DNA from: Isoetes taiwanensis | Taxonomy: Eukaryota > Streptophyta > Lycopodiopsida > Isoetales > Isoetaceae | Direction of reading: 5' to 3' | Assembly: GCA_021234155.1 (NCBI GenBank) | Contig: JAJEKV010000127.1 | Location: 593,310-657,309 of the forward strand | DNA length: 64,000 nt | Part shown: piece after piece, positions 48,391 through 59,105 of the stretch | Numbering within the stretch: position 1 is the first letter of the stretch | Layout of the letters: every line of letters begins with the position of its first letter | Position numbers and translations under genes: made by a program | The notes under the pieces: model-generated | Seen by the model: only the letters and a program-made list of their open reading frames with translations | Databases searched by the model: none | What the model was told of the DNA's origin: nothing

Positions 48391-49450
48391 ACTTACGCTA
48401 TAATTTTATAGTATAAAGATCTATACGGAAGTGTCAACGAAGATGCAAACTCATGGTTCCCATTGCCCTCACTTATATTCCTAGAGTGGTTTTTGGTGTT
48501 TATGCAAGTTAATGTGTTGAAAGTTAAGTTAAGCTAGTTGGTTTAGCCATTTTTTTTTCATTGAATGACGCCATTCTATTCATCATCACATCATGAGTAC
48601 ATTCTATATCACTTTATTCTACATATCACATGGAAGCCAATCCACTACCTAGGTGCGATATGCTAGGAGCTGCTTCGCATGTGATTATCAAGTACATATG
48701 GCAAGTTTAAGGTCTCTACTACAGGATCGATTGGTCATACTTAAACCCATGACCACGGGACAATGGATTTTTAAGGTCCCCATTACTAGACCAATATTGG
48801 TCAGGCCACTAGACTATATCCCGAAGTTGATTTAGCCATGTACAGAGGGGGGTAGAATCCATCTGGGTATGTTGTAAAGTGTCCCATAAGCTACGATTTC
48901 TCATGGACGATAAAATCCCATATCATATCATATCGTCTATAACTACCTTATCCTTCTTATGTAATGCAGTTCGATATTTTTGTTTGCATTCTTGAGCCGC
49001 AATTTAGAGTTGTTTGCAATCAACACGTGTCTTTTTACTTAAATCAGATAATCTTGGCGATCTTTCAATCAATCAGATAATGTGAGGCAGATAATCTCAC
49101 ACGTCCTACCACGAGTTAGAAAATCTAACTTACCACGAGTTAGATCTTGAAAACAACACCCGTCATTGCATTCAAAATTCAAATAAGTGATTCTAAGATT
49201 GGATTCTAAGAATTTGCGCTTCAAGATTGGATTTGATATGCAGCGAACTGGACCCTCAGGATGATCGAATCTCCTATTGCCAGATATATAGACTGGATAA
49301 CTACTCTGTTCGATTTGCAAATCTAGCCAATTAATGCTTTGGCTGCCTATTCTAAATTGACCGTTCCTTCTTCATGTGGTTGGCATGTGGCCTCAAACGT
49401 GGCTGCTGTAGCAACGCTGCAAATCCTGCAAATCCAGTAGCTGTTCACTT
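48391..49450. other. Spacer, no gene seen
   Basis: It begins with the 20-base match to 29185-29204. The remainder is AT-rich and has no supported frame. Confidence 0.4.
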
Positions 49451-49458
49451 CGGTCCTG

Positions 49459-49529
49459 TATAAATAGCATGAATTAGCAGCACTAGATGTCCGCAATCTG
49501 CTCCTAGCAAGCCGGCGAAAGTTGAAAAG
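49459..49529 (+). promoter_or_regulatory. Possible core promoter and first non-coding exon
   Basis: TATAAATAG at 49459 is followed about 30-70 bases later by a purine-rich leader that ends in a good donor, AAAAG|GTATGT, at 49529. It resembles a host promoter with an untranslated first exon. Element B lies 650 bases downstream, so if a gene starts here its first intron now holds the 10.46-kb transposon. No coding exon can be linked with confidence. Confidence 0.35.
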
Positions 49530-50450
49530 GTATGTTTACTCAATCTTTATTCTGCGTCCGTTTGTATTTGGAGGAATTGGAACTTTTGATCTGACTGTCG
49601 AATTCATGGCTAAATACTGGTAGCAATCGGCCCCAAGACTGGGTCTGGCCAAATCCGACTCACCCAGATGCTTGAGTTTCCACAGGCGGAATTTCCCTCT
49701 GCAATACCAGCAACCCCAAGAAATTATTTCTCTGTTTTTTCATCTCCAATTCCGATTTACTCTAGCGTCTAGGATTTCCATAGATCTCCATAAACTGGCC
49801 AATTTAACCTGTCAAAGACTAATTTGCGAGATCTAGCCCTCAATTAATGTCTGCAGCACTGTTGGGATGTCGAATTAATGCTATCTAAGAGCAACCCAGA
49901 GGAATTTGGCCTCTTACCGGGCTTGATCAATGCAAATTTATCAATTTTGGCCTGCTATGGGGTCGATTTGCCATGCTTTGGATTGTTCGGTTTTGGCAGA
50001 TAAGTCAGGCAATTGAAGCTAGGGATGAGATCTGGCCATGACTTGAAGATTTTCGGCTCTTCCCCCTAGAGATTCGATTTTGAATCCGAAACCCAGGAAC
50101 CCTAAAGAATCTGGAAAAGACATCTAAGTCTGGATTTTTGCACGACCGCTTTTCCTTCATTCTGCCCAATGCTGACGGGTGAAAGCATGTTGTGGTGGAA
50201 CACCCTGGGTGTCCCCCCTGTCCTCCTAAAAATGTGGTGGGAGATATCAAATTTGTGGTGCGATTTTAAATGTTTGTTTGGCGCCTAGTGCATGTACTGC
50301 CCGGATTCAATCATTTCCTGAACTGCAACAACCCGATTCCTACGCCACCCGTCCCATTCCAATTTCCTATGCCACCCGTCCCATTCCAATCTCCACCGAA
50401 CCGATTTCTAAACCCACGACCCACCCGCGCCTTTCCTGAAGCACACGGCT

Positions 50451-51222
50451 ATGGCGCTTAATCCGGTTGTGGATCAATCCGGTTCATACCTTCAATCATT
50501 TAATTTGGAAGCAAATCTGCCACAGGTAAGAGAAAGAGAACTCGTAACAAGAACGGGATCATAAAAGACGCGTAAAGGAAAAGACAAAGGGAAGCTAAAG
50601 AAGAATTAGCAAAAATTGCAACAGCAGAGGGAGGATCCACCAGAACGGCCTCTACCAGGCGTCGGATGGTATTAAAATTGTTATCTTCATTTCATAGCAC
50701 CACTAAAGGCTTGTCTAACAGCGATAAGAAAGAGGTTTTACTAGATTATCTGCAGGATGACACAATGGGCCGCATACTTGGAAGAAGAGTTGAAAGATTT
50801 GCAAGCCAAGAGCATTGTGGTCAGCAACCTCAGGGCTTCCATTCAACTTGTGAAGAAGTCTAACAGCAATGACAGTTTAGCAGCCAAGAGTAGTTGCCTT
50901 GCTATGGCCGTAAGAGGAAGCATTAATACCGAAAGTGCTAATCCTGTCAGTGCTCGGGGTTTTGGTAAACTGCTGGGTGTTCATCCTAGGAATCTTACCA
51001 AAGCAAAATTGAAGAGGGAAGAGATAGATTGCAAAGGGGGGAAATGGGTTTTGTACAAAAGAGTTAGAAGAGCAGATGCAATTCCCAATTCTGTCATAGA
51101 ACTTGTGCAGCAATTTTGGACCGAAAACAGTAGGGTCTCTCCAAATGCAAAGGATGTTAAGTTCAGAAGATTGGAACGAAATGTAAGAGAGGATCATGCC
51201 ACTCACTATCTAAGAATCACAG
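50451..51222 (+). pseudogene. N-terminal part of a putative transposase (HTH-like region)
   Basis: An ATG at 50451 opens MALNPVVDQSGSYL; the frame can continue past 50525 or splice there. After an in-frame TAA near 50573 the text KEELAKIATAEGGSTRTAS and LSNSDKKEVLLDYLQDD leads, via a frameshift at about 50757, into YLEEELKDLQAKSIVVSNL, ARGFGKLLGVHPRNLTKA and then LVQQFWTENSRVSPNAKDVK, ending at an AG/GT donor at 51222. The last motif (FW...SR.SPN.KDV) resembles text I associate with Sola-like transposons, where it precedes the catalytic domain. No DDE core is found downstream, so the transposase appears truncated. The family name is uncertain. Confidence 0.5.
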
Positions 51223-51239
51223 GTTATTTCATTTCTTCA

Positions 51240-51790
51240 TCTTCACCACATTTTTTATTGTTAATGTGGTATGTGGTTAGTGATTGCTTGTGATATGTGG
51301 TTCTTTTGTGGTTAGTGATTGCTTGTGGTGTGTGGTGGCTATTAATCTTTGTGATATATGATATGTGTCTTTGCCTAGTGTGGTGAGGCACGTGGTGTGA
51401 AATAAATGTTGTCAATATATGCTTTGTGGTGCCTAGTGTGGTGAATAACATGGTGTAAAATACATCTTTGTAATATATGCTATGTGGTGCCTAGTGTGGT
51501 GAATAATTTGGTGTTAAATAAATGCTCTAAATATACGCTTTGTGGTGCCTAGTGTGGTGAATAACATGGTGTAAAATAAATGCTGTAATATATGCTATGT
51601 GGTCCCTAGTGTGGTGAATAACATGGTGTGGTGTCTAGTGTGGTGCCTAGTGTGGTGCCTAGTGTGGTGCCCGGTGTGGTGCCTAGTGTGGTTAAAAATA
51701 TGGTGTAAAATAAATGTTTGTAATATATTCTATGTGGTGCCTAGTGTGGTGAATAACGAGGTGTAAGATGAATGTCCGTAATATATGCTA
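51240..51790. repeat. GTGGTGCCTAGTGTGGTG tandem array
   Basis: About ten units of 40-60 bases with gtggtgcctagtgtggtgaa followed by taacatggtgtaaaataaat. The central part (51628-51690) collapses to a 13-16-base repeat of tagtgtggtgcc. It lies in what would be an intron of the transposase gene and shares the GTGGTG core with the TIR. Confidence 0.85.
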
Positions 51791-52080
51791 TGTTTAATAG
51801 AAATCTCTTTCGTTTAATTGGACGGGGGGTGAAAGTGACACTGAGAAAAATTACATTAAGGATGGACGAGAATGGGACGAGAGAATCATTGGAAATCTGT
51901 CACATCAAATGCAAGGTCAATCATTCAAAAGTCGGGTGTGTAGGAAGCATTGGGGAAAACCATAAATCTAGTTTTGCATGCGGACATTGGCTTATCACAA
52001 TCCGGCTATGGCGGAAGAAAACAGAAGGAGAACACGAGCACAAACAATTTCACCGGTTCAAATGCAAAATGATCCGGTAG
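51791..52080 (+). other. Decayed coding-like stretch between array and small-gene paralogue
   Basis: Frames here contain several Cys and His (CHIKCKVNH, CGHWLITI) but no family match. It may be the rest of the truncated transposase gene. Confidence 0.3.
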
Positions 52081-52689
52081 GACCTATCTTTGGAGCAAAT
52101 AAACCAGAAACAGAGGCGGATATTAGAGGAGCGGAGGACCCATGAATTCCGAGGTATTCTAGGCTTAAAACATAGGTTAATTCCTGATGGGCTTAAAGAA
52201 TTAGAAGCCAAGGCAGTGATATAGGCGGTTGCCTTTCTTTGTAGTAGATGTTGTTTTACACAGATGATGTTGTTTTACAGATGCGATCGGGGAGACTTAA
52301 CAGAGCTGGTGCAACCCGGCGGGTGGTTCGGGGTGGTGTATGATTCTGAGGATGAGTTCTCAGCTCTCCCCGGGCTTGAGGAAGAGGATATGTTCATCCA
52401 ACTAAATTAGGAAATGATCCATGCTTCAGCCATTAAAAAAGTGCTCGACAGGCCAGATGCATGGAGACACAACAACCTGAGACAATACTTTATGAATCTG
52501 TATCATAAGTAGGAGCAGAAACGAGAAGCTCATGTTTTAGTGTTGCTGGATTACACCAATTGCTGCCTCAAGCCCGAGTTGGCGGCCACCTCTTGCGCCA
52601 CGGCAGAAACACTTGATGAAGTCTTGAACGTACTTGGAAGAAGAAGAGTTACAGATCTCACAATGCAGGATCTGATTGAGGCCCAGTAA
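52081..52689 (+). pseudogene. Paralogue of the 3900 gene in element B, decayed
   Basis: In one frame, LEQINQKQRRILEERRTHEF aligns with the RLNDIQKEILRNFKKRHSNEF region of the 3900 protein, then EQKREAHVLVLLDYTN with QKREAHVLLLLDRTQ, and TLDEVLNVLGRRR and LTMQDLIEAQ with the C-terminus. The spacing is conserved, and an extra acidic segment (DSEDEFSALPGLEEED) lies in the middle. Three in-frame stops (near 52219, 52408 and 52510) make it a pseudogene. It shows that this unknown family travels with the transposons. Confidence 0.7.
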
Positions 52690-53160
52690 CTGTATGTCAT
52701 CTCTAATGCATTTTGATAATACTAGAAGCTCGGGGTTATAGTTTTCCACGATTTTTTACGCATACTTCATTTCATAAGAAGTATGAACTATTCTAGGGTA
52801 TGGTAGATTTCCATATGTATTTTTTCTCCCTTTGAAATATAAAACAACGTTTGCATCACCACTGACTTCACCCACGGTTTTCACCACGGCTTTCACCACA
52901 GATTTCACCATAATCAGCCAGGGGCATTGACCATTTTTTGACCCGGTCAGAAAATGGAATGGCTCTCAGATTCCTGATAGTATCTTGACTGATTTTGGTG
53001 ACAGCAATATATGGATCCCAAATTAGGTCCCTGAATTGATATGAAAGTATTAGGAAAATCCACTTACTGTGGCAATTGTGTAAAGGGTACTGTATAGAAA
53101 CTTTTATGAATATAAAGAAGTTTCTGTTTTGCATTCTCATTTTTTATGCTTCAGTTACAG
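52690..53160. other. Spacer with a 25-base inverted match to 60.17 kb
   Basis: No gene is supported. Bases 53043-53067 are identical to the inverse complement of 60166-60190. A CCACGG/TTTCACCAC repeat lies near 52860-52910. Confidence 0.5.
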
Positions 53161-53650
53161 AAATTTGTACTTGAATGTTGAATGAATTCCAAGGTATAAC
53201 TGGATTAAACTGAATTAAACTGAATTAAACTTGCACAAGGCCTGTTAGACATATGGGTGAGATCAAAGAAAGGCACTAAGGCCTGTGGTATTCATTTTTA
53301 GAAACAGGGCCTGTGGTAAAAGCAATTAGAAATTTACACAAGGCACAAATTTACACAAGACACAAAGCCATTACAAACTATTTTCTGGATTAAACAAAAG
53401 GCACAAGGCCTGGATTACAGTCGGCACAAGGCCATCATATGTTAAAACAGAAGATACCAGAATACTTCAGAATTAGAAATTTACACAAGGTTCAAAAAGG
53501 CACAAGGCCATCATATATTCAAAAAGGCACTAAGGCCATCATATATTACAAAGAGGCACTAAGGCCTGTATCACAAGGGGTGAGTTCACAAGGGGTGAGA
53601 TCAACAAGGGGTTGAGATCAAATGAAGGCACTAAGGCCTATATACCATTT
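53160..53650. repeat. Interspersed GGCACTAAGGCC/GGCACAAGGCC repeats
   Basis: The word aaggcacaaggcc or aaggcactaaggcc occurs more than ten times, often followed by atcatatatt. It lies directly downstream of the acidic gene, the same place as the AAGCCCGGAGGC repeats in element A. Confidence 0.75.
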
Positions 53651-53814
53651 GTTTTTTTAAAAAAATACAAAGGCACAAAAGGCAGTGAGGCGAACTTGAT
53701 CAAAAAAAAAAAAAAAAAAAAAAAAGGTGGCTTCAGGGACTTCAAGCTTAGATGCGTAAGAAAAGTGAAGAAAATTAGTTTAGAATGTAAAAAGAACGCA
53801 AAAATCGAATGCAT

Positions 53815-54378
53815 GCATGCTACTTACTCTGGATCAAATTTTGGAGTTCCAAAAAAATTTTCTGTTCTTCGTCTTCTTCTTCTTCTTCTTCTTCTTCTTC
53901 TTCTTCTTCTTCTTCTTCTTCTTCTTCTTCTTCTTCTTCTTCTTCTTCTTCTTCTTCTTCTTCTTCGGTTCTTCTTCCGGTCGTGTTCACTCCATTCATT
54001 ATCAGAATCTTCAGAATCAATTTGCTCATCAGAAGAAGCTGCATCAGATGAGTCGAAATTGGAGGAGGATTCCTCCTCTTCTGAAAGCTCTGAAAGATCT
54101 TCAGAGCTTTCAGAAGAGGTGGAATCAGAGGAAGGGCTCTCGGGCTCAGGGCTCTCATGTTCAGGGCTCTCAGGCTCGGGCTCCTGCAAATGAAAATTTG
54201 GCCAAGATCCTATGCCATAACTGGCAAGGACCTGTGCCAAAGGAACTGAAAGCAGTTTCCGGCGCTTAGAAGGGCCAGGGGAGGCAGAGCGAGAGGGAGA
54301 GGCAGAGCTGGAGGGAGAGCGGCAGCGCTTCGACATTCTGTTGGAAGGAATTGGACGATGCTTCTCCTTCACGACCAT
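53815..54378 (-). CDS. Acidic Ser/Glu-rich protein of element B with (TTC)n-encoded poly-Glu
   Basis: Two ATGs are possible, 54378 (MVVKEKHRPIPSNRM) and 54336 (MSKRCRSPSSSASPS); a TATA-like CCTTTATAGG lies just upstream of the first, so the leader is very short. The N-terminus is basic and Ser-rich with KRRKLL, then PEPESPEHESPEPESP, SSDSTSSESSEDLSELSEEEE and EDSDNEWSEHD. At the microsatellite the frame becomes Arg (RRR) unless a one-base slip returns it to Glu (EEE...DEEQKIFLELQNLIQ). By comparison with the element A protein the Glu frame is the ancestral one. A donor GTAAGT near 53826 points to further exons to the left. Function unknown. Confidence 0.55.
53868..53966. repeat. (TTC)n microsatellite, about 32 units
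   Basis: An almost perfect TTC run. On the minus strand it codes for Glu or Arg depending on the frame. Length changes not divisible by three would shift the acidic protein's frame. Confidence 0.95.
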
Positions 54379-54629
54379 AGCCTATAAAGGCTGGCGTGAA
54401 ATTAATTTCGTAGGCTACGATTTTAGGATTTCGTACCATTAGCATCTTTATTCCTAAAGATTTTTTTTTTATTGAAGGTTTATTCCTAAAGATTTAGTAG
54501 GCAACTAATAATAACCTCGAAAGGACCATTATTTTATTTTCTAAAAAACATAAAAAAAAAATATATCTGTTATATATATAAAATTATTTAAGCTATATAT
54601 CTATCCTGAATTGGCCATTCATGAATAGC

Positions 54630-55310
54630 TCCAACATGCCACCTACGATGCACCACATGATTCACCACATGATTCACCAAATGCACCACATGATTCACCA
54701 CATGCACTATTTGCATCACCAAACATGTTGGTCAATGGTTGTCAAACATGTAACAAAGGTCATGTAAAGGCTCAAGCATGCCAAGGTGGCTCAAATATGC
54801 CACCTAGGCTCCAACATGCCTAGGTGGCTCAAACATGCCACGTAAGCTCCAACATGCCACCTACGATGCACCACATGATTCACCACATGATTCACCAAAT
54901 GCACCTCATGATTCACCACATGCACCATTTGCATCACCAAACATGTTGGTCAATGAAAGTCAAACATGTAACAAAGGTCATGTAAAGGCTCAAGCATGCC
55001 AATGTGGCTCAAATATGCCACCTAGGCTCCAACATGCCAAGGTGGCTCAAACATGCCACGTAAACTCCAACATGCCACCTACGATGCACCACATGATTCA
55101 CCACATGATTCACCAAATGCACCTCATGATTCACCACATGCACCATTTGCATCACCAAACATGTTGGTCAATGAAAGTCAAACATGCCACGTAAGCTCCA
55201 ACATGCCACCTACGATTCACCACATGATTCACCACATGGTTCACCAAATGCACCACATGATTCACCACATGCACCATTTGCATCACCACATCTATCACGA
55301 CATGTAACAC
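54630..55310. repeat. CACCACATGATT tandem array, 110-220-bp units
   Basis: Large units beginning ctccaacatgccacctacga at about 54629, 54848, 55066 and 55197 each contain several caccacatgattcaccacat words and most contain caccaaacatgttggtcaat. CACCACATG matches the inverse complement of the GTGGTG core seen at the left side of element B. Confidence 0.9.
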
Positions 55311-55680
55311 CACATTGTCATGAATCTTTGAATACATCAATTACTTCTGGAGATTTGAACTCCACTAGAGTGTTGCTCTGGTCAGCCAGAAAAGTCTATT
55401 GTATACAATAGTATACAACAATGTACATTAGAGTGTCAATGAAAGAATAGGTTACAAGAATAACCTCTTTGGTTACAATAATACAAACATGTGATTACAA
55501 GTAAAGATCTATTGATCTCATCAACCTCGAGCCTTCATTACTACAAAGAATCGTGCTTCACAACATCAATCATCATTCTACGGCGTGTCCAACATTTCAG
55601 AACTAGAAATTGGTACACCCCGCAACAAACATATCGGGCCTCACATTGGATGAGTAATACCTTCAAATTTCTGAACTCAC
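55311..55680. other. Short spacer, 3' side of the Ulp1-like gene
   Basis: No separate gene is seen. It probably holds the last exon or 3' end of the minus-strand Ulp1-like gene. Confidence 0.4.
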
Positions 55681-55684
55681 CTTG

Positions 55685-56395
55685 CATTGGGATAGTATGT
55701 CCAAGTCTCAGACATTCTTTGCAGCCACAACTTTCTTTACAAAGACACATATAGCAGGACCACACCGACCAGCAATCGACCGAGTGGGGAACTTGTAATT
55801 TTCTTGTGGCGCAGACTTTATGGTGCTTGGGAATTTTGTGTTTGCATCCTCAACAAAAACTCATGACAAAGGCTCGGAGCCCTTGTACATTTCTAGGCTA
55901 TCAAAATGGTACACACCTGGCTGACATTTAACTGGCTGACCTCCAAGACCTACAATGACATACACCGTCAGTCTTCCGCCGATAACATCTTTGGCGAGAA
56001 TGGTACATTCGAAATTGCAAGTTGAGGGTGCAAAAGTTTGTCCTTTGAAGCAAGCTCGCTCGTAATGTGTAAATGAGCGGATCCATGAAATGGAACCTCT
56101 GTTCCATGTCATGCTTGATGCGAGACCAAAATAATTGGTGCATACACCGCCAAAGTCCAAGGTGCGGTAAAACAAGATGATTTAAGAAACAACATAAGAC
56201 TTCAAATCTGAGTTGTTTATATTAAATTACTAACCTCATGAAGAAATGGACTATCCTGTCACTGAACCAATCCCTACTTTTCTCCAATATTCTGATTGCC
56301 TCTTGATCAAGCACAAGAGGCTCCTGCTGTCCTTTAAACACTTCAAGTGGCAAGTGTTCTGGTCGGATGTGCGCTCTTAACACTGCAGTCCTCGT
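55685..56395 (-). pseudogene. Ulp1/SENP (C48)-like cysteine protease segment
   Basis: An exon from about 56395 reads TAVLRAHIRPEHLPLEVFKG and ILEKSRDWFSDRIVHFFMR, like the WLND..I.FY start of Ulp1 domains. After an intron come FDFGGVCTNYF-like text and LTVYVIVGLGGQPVKC, QPGVYHFDSLEMYKG, which fit the strand and DSL aspartate of the family. Near 55790-55745, LQVPHSVDCWSVWSCYMCLC fits the Q..N..DCG..VC active-site cysteine region. The catalytic His before the Leu-rich strand (HW) is not evident (GGRL), and a stop or frameshift lies near 55855, so it is probably inactive. Intact relatives cleave SUMO-like modifiers. Ulp1-like genes also ride on plant MULEs. The assignment rests on motif order. 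Confidence 0.5.
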
Positions 56396-56517
56396 GCTGG
56401 TGGTGTAAGTTTACATTCAGCAAATGGAAGATCATTGAAAACCTTGAGGAACATTGAAATAGCCAAGAAATGAACAATTGAAGTAAAACTTTGTTTATAT
56501 TAAAAAGTCAAGAGAGG

Positions 56518-57075
56518 TTACATCATATACACAATAATACTATTTCTAGGCTTTAGTTCTATGTTTTTCATCATATTAATACAAATTTGACTCTCAGTGT
56601 CAAACATATTCAGCATTTTGTTGCTTTCGACATAACTTTGCACATTCCCTGCCTTCAGCAACCCCTGAAGCCAAACCTTTAGATCATTCATGAGGAAATT
56701 GCCATCTACTCTGTCAGGGCTCCAGCTGTTTGGACAGATCATGGTGTTTGGCGCATTGAGGTACCCTTTGTATCTGCTGTCATCAATGAGAAGCACGTTC
56801 TCTTTTGTGAAACCTGGAAATTCGTCGTAGACCTTTTTCAAAAGTGCTTCAAAAAAAATTGGCTTTTTTCTTTGTTAAATAAATTTGTGTTGGTACACAG
56901 TGATCCCGACTCCATATGAACTTGAATTTGTCCTTGTGTTTCATCAATGCTCCCTTTAACTATGACTCTCAAGTTTTGAGCCCCGCAGCTGGACCAAAGT
57001 GCTATATGAAAATTTGACCGCACCAATCTATGAACTCGCCCCACTGGTCTAGTTACTACCCACTTGGTTCTCAAG
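56518..57075 (-). pseudogene. FCP1/HAD-phosphatase-like segment
   Basis: The minus strand at 57074-56860 reads VVTRPVGRVHRLVRSNFHIA then LWSSCGAQNLRVIVKG, matching the RP....FL...F.IALWSS region of FCP1/NIF-type phosphatases. After a short intron, KKVYDEFPGFTKENVLLIDDSRYKG (56840-56765) and NTMICPNSWSPD match the family's motif IV (LLIDDSP.K) and the following loop. The DxDx(T/V) nucleophile motif should lie upstream (57.1-57.4 kb) but I cannot see it. It ends with a stop at 56518. Intact FCP1-like domains dephosphorylate Ser/Thr, for example in RNA polymerase II tails. Its relation to the Ulp1-like exons, same transcript or neighbour, is unresolved. Confidence 0.5.
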
Positions 57076-57084
57076 TAAGTGTGA

Positions 57085-57870
57085 TCAACTTAACATCATC
57101 TTCTTTGGCGTGGGTATGGACTCACTCTTGTCATAGCTTCTACCCGTAACTCCAATGTAATAAAAACAAGCGAGGATTGGGCTTAACCTTGTAGTCTTCT
57201 GCGCATGGACCGAGTTGGTGTGGCTGGAAACTTCGCTCAAAGATTTCTTGGTGCAGTGGTCGAAACTTCGCCAAGCATCTATTCGCATGCGGGGATGGAA
57301 ACTTCGCTTCAGAATGTCTTGGAGGTGTCTTTTGCTTGGAATTCTCGCTCTTGCTTTTTCTCCGAGACACTTCCAAACTGCAAAAATTTAACAGATTCGG
57401 TAACTATATGGGTCAACTTAAAAAAAGAAGACAGCACAAAAGGTTGGAAGTTACCTTGTGACTTACATTCACAAAACGATTTGTTCAGATCATAACCCGA
57501 TGCATCCGCTGATTTGGCGATTGGTGTGGAGCATGACTTAATGCATCCGTTGATCGGCAGATTCTTGTCCGCTTGGAGCACCCATTGGAGCTTGACTTGA
57601 TGCACCCTCTTGATTTGTTGACATCTACTGATTTGTCCGACTTCCTGTAACCTGATGCATCTTCTGATTTGCCCGAGTTTCTATCTGTGTCTAATGCTTT
57701 CAAAGGGGTGTGAGTGTCTTGTCCCCCTAACTGACCACATTGTACATCTATATCTACAAAGTAGGGATGAAGAAGTAAGCTACATATCCCAATTGCATCA
57801 AACAAGACTTGGTTACCTTTGAGGGTAGAAAATAATTCCCTTTTTGGTGTGCTAGATGGACTCACATAGT
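57085..57870 (-). CDS. Upstream exons of the FCP1-like gene (unrecognised, Ser/Lys-rich)
   Basis: Frames at 57865-57485 (RELFSTLKGNQVLFDAIGIC, then Ser/Asp/Lys-rich text with repeated DKSVDVNKS and GYRKSDKS) and 57376-57140 (KSKSENSKQKTPPRHSE) look like low-complexity exons on the same strand. No domain is recognised and exon limits are uncertain. Confidence 0.35.
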
Positions 57871-58835
57871 CATTGCCACCAAGTATGAACAGATTAGACC
57901 TGAATTAGTAAACGGCACCATGCTCGCGCAAACCTGGAATTGAATCACAATTGATTGTAACTATGCTTTTGTTTTTTTAACTAAGCTCCAGACTTTTTTA
58001 CTCTCTTTACGATGTTCCTGTTTTTATATATCTAAAGTGTCCCCTAAAATGAGCGAGCGATCTCATCCCAGGGGGCACTTTAGATACAAAAAACAGAGAA
58101 GCAAAAAGAGACTAAGCCAGCCGAGGATCTTGTTTTATGTCGGGCTTACTCCTTTTCGAAGTTTCGCTTGAGGTATCTAATTAAGCCACCGAGTGAGCCG
58201 ATGTCATCCTAGGGGGCAAATTAGATCACGATAAACAGGGAAACGAAGGAGACTAAGCCGGGCTTACTCTCTTTTCGAGCTACCTATAAGTGCTCACCGT
58301 AAGTGCCTCGGTAGCTTGAAGTTGCTTTTGATCCTCCCTACTCACACCTAAGGCTTGTACCCATGTCAGAGAAAATTCATGACAAAGCAATTCTCAATGC
58401 AACAATGATTACAAATCCCGCAAAGTGAACGCAAATTTGTCAATGAGAATACAATTATACTAAGCACTTCAGAATTTTGTTATGAAGTACCTCAAGAGGC
58501 CGAAAGCGGACATGGAAGATGGTATTGGTGATCGCATTCAAAGAATCAAAGTTGGTAGTGGTTTCCCCATCCATCGGAGGATCTTGCCACAGAATGGACA
58601 GCCACTACCATAATCCTCACCATATCAAGGTCCTGGAAGTAGTGGATCCAAGACAAATAAAGGAAGACGGTCCTTGCAAAGACGAAACCTCTCTAACCTT
58701 GGTTCCAAAGACTTTCAATCTTTGTTGTGTTCCGCTTCCCTCGGCCGACAGCCAGATTAAGCTCCTCGATTTTTGTCCGCTCAAGTTCGGTAATAGTTCC
58801 TTCAATTTCGACCTCAGATATCTTGGCATATAGCC
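57871..58835. other. Spacer with short inverted phrases
   Basis: Two related phrases (gaggtctaa-like, atcctagggggca and atcccagggggca) flank 58060-58225 and the text around aaacagagaa/aaacagggaaacgaag recurs. A frame at 58519-58833 (+) is antisense to the surrounding genes and unlikely to be real. Confidence 0.35.
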
Positions 58836-59105
58836 CTAATAAATGCCGCGACGACTTGGTTTATCCTTAATCATTCCTTCCCATTTTTTTAAATCTTTAT
58901 TCATCTTCTCGGTCTGGAACTCAAGTTGCTGAACCTTCATTTGTAGCATCTGCAGGCTTTGATCACAAGTTTGCAACCTTGCCTTACACTGAATCACTTC
59001 TGATCTTGTAGAGTTGATCCATTTCTCGGTGTCTGTTGAATTCATCCGAAAGTAATCCAAGGTTAGTACCACATGACACAACAGGCACCACTTTACACAC
59101 CACAA
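58836..59105 (-). CDS. Coiled-coil exon
   Basis: A frame with TDTEKWINSTRSEVIQCKAR and SLQMLQMKVQQLEFQTEKMN shows regular heptads over about 60 residues. It lies on the same strand between the exons at 59.7-60.3 kb and the FCP1-like segment, so it could be a middle exon of the same gene. The splice acceptor at its right is not certain. Confidence 0.4.
   Translation of the reverse strand: MWCVKWCLLCHVVLTLDYFRMNSTDTEKWINSTRSEVIQCKARLQTCDQSLQMLQMKVQQLEFQTEKMNKDLKKWEGMIKDKPSRRGIY

Noticed and set aside
54835-55411. His/Met-rich and Pro/Asp/Ser-rich frames
   Set aside because: They are translations of the CACCACATGATT tandem array.
58519-58833. 104-codon plus-strand frame
   Set aside because: It is antisense to the minus-strand gene set of element B, with no domain or splice context.
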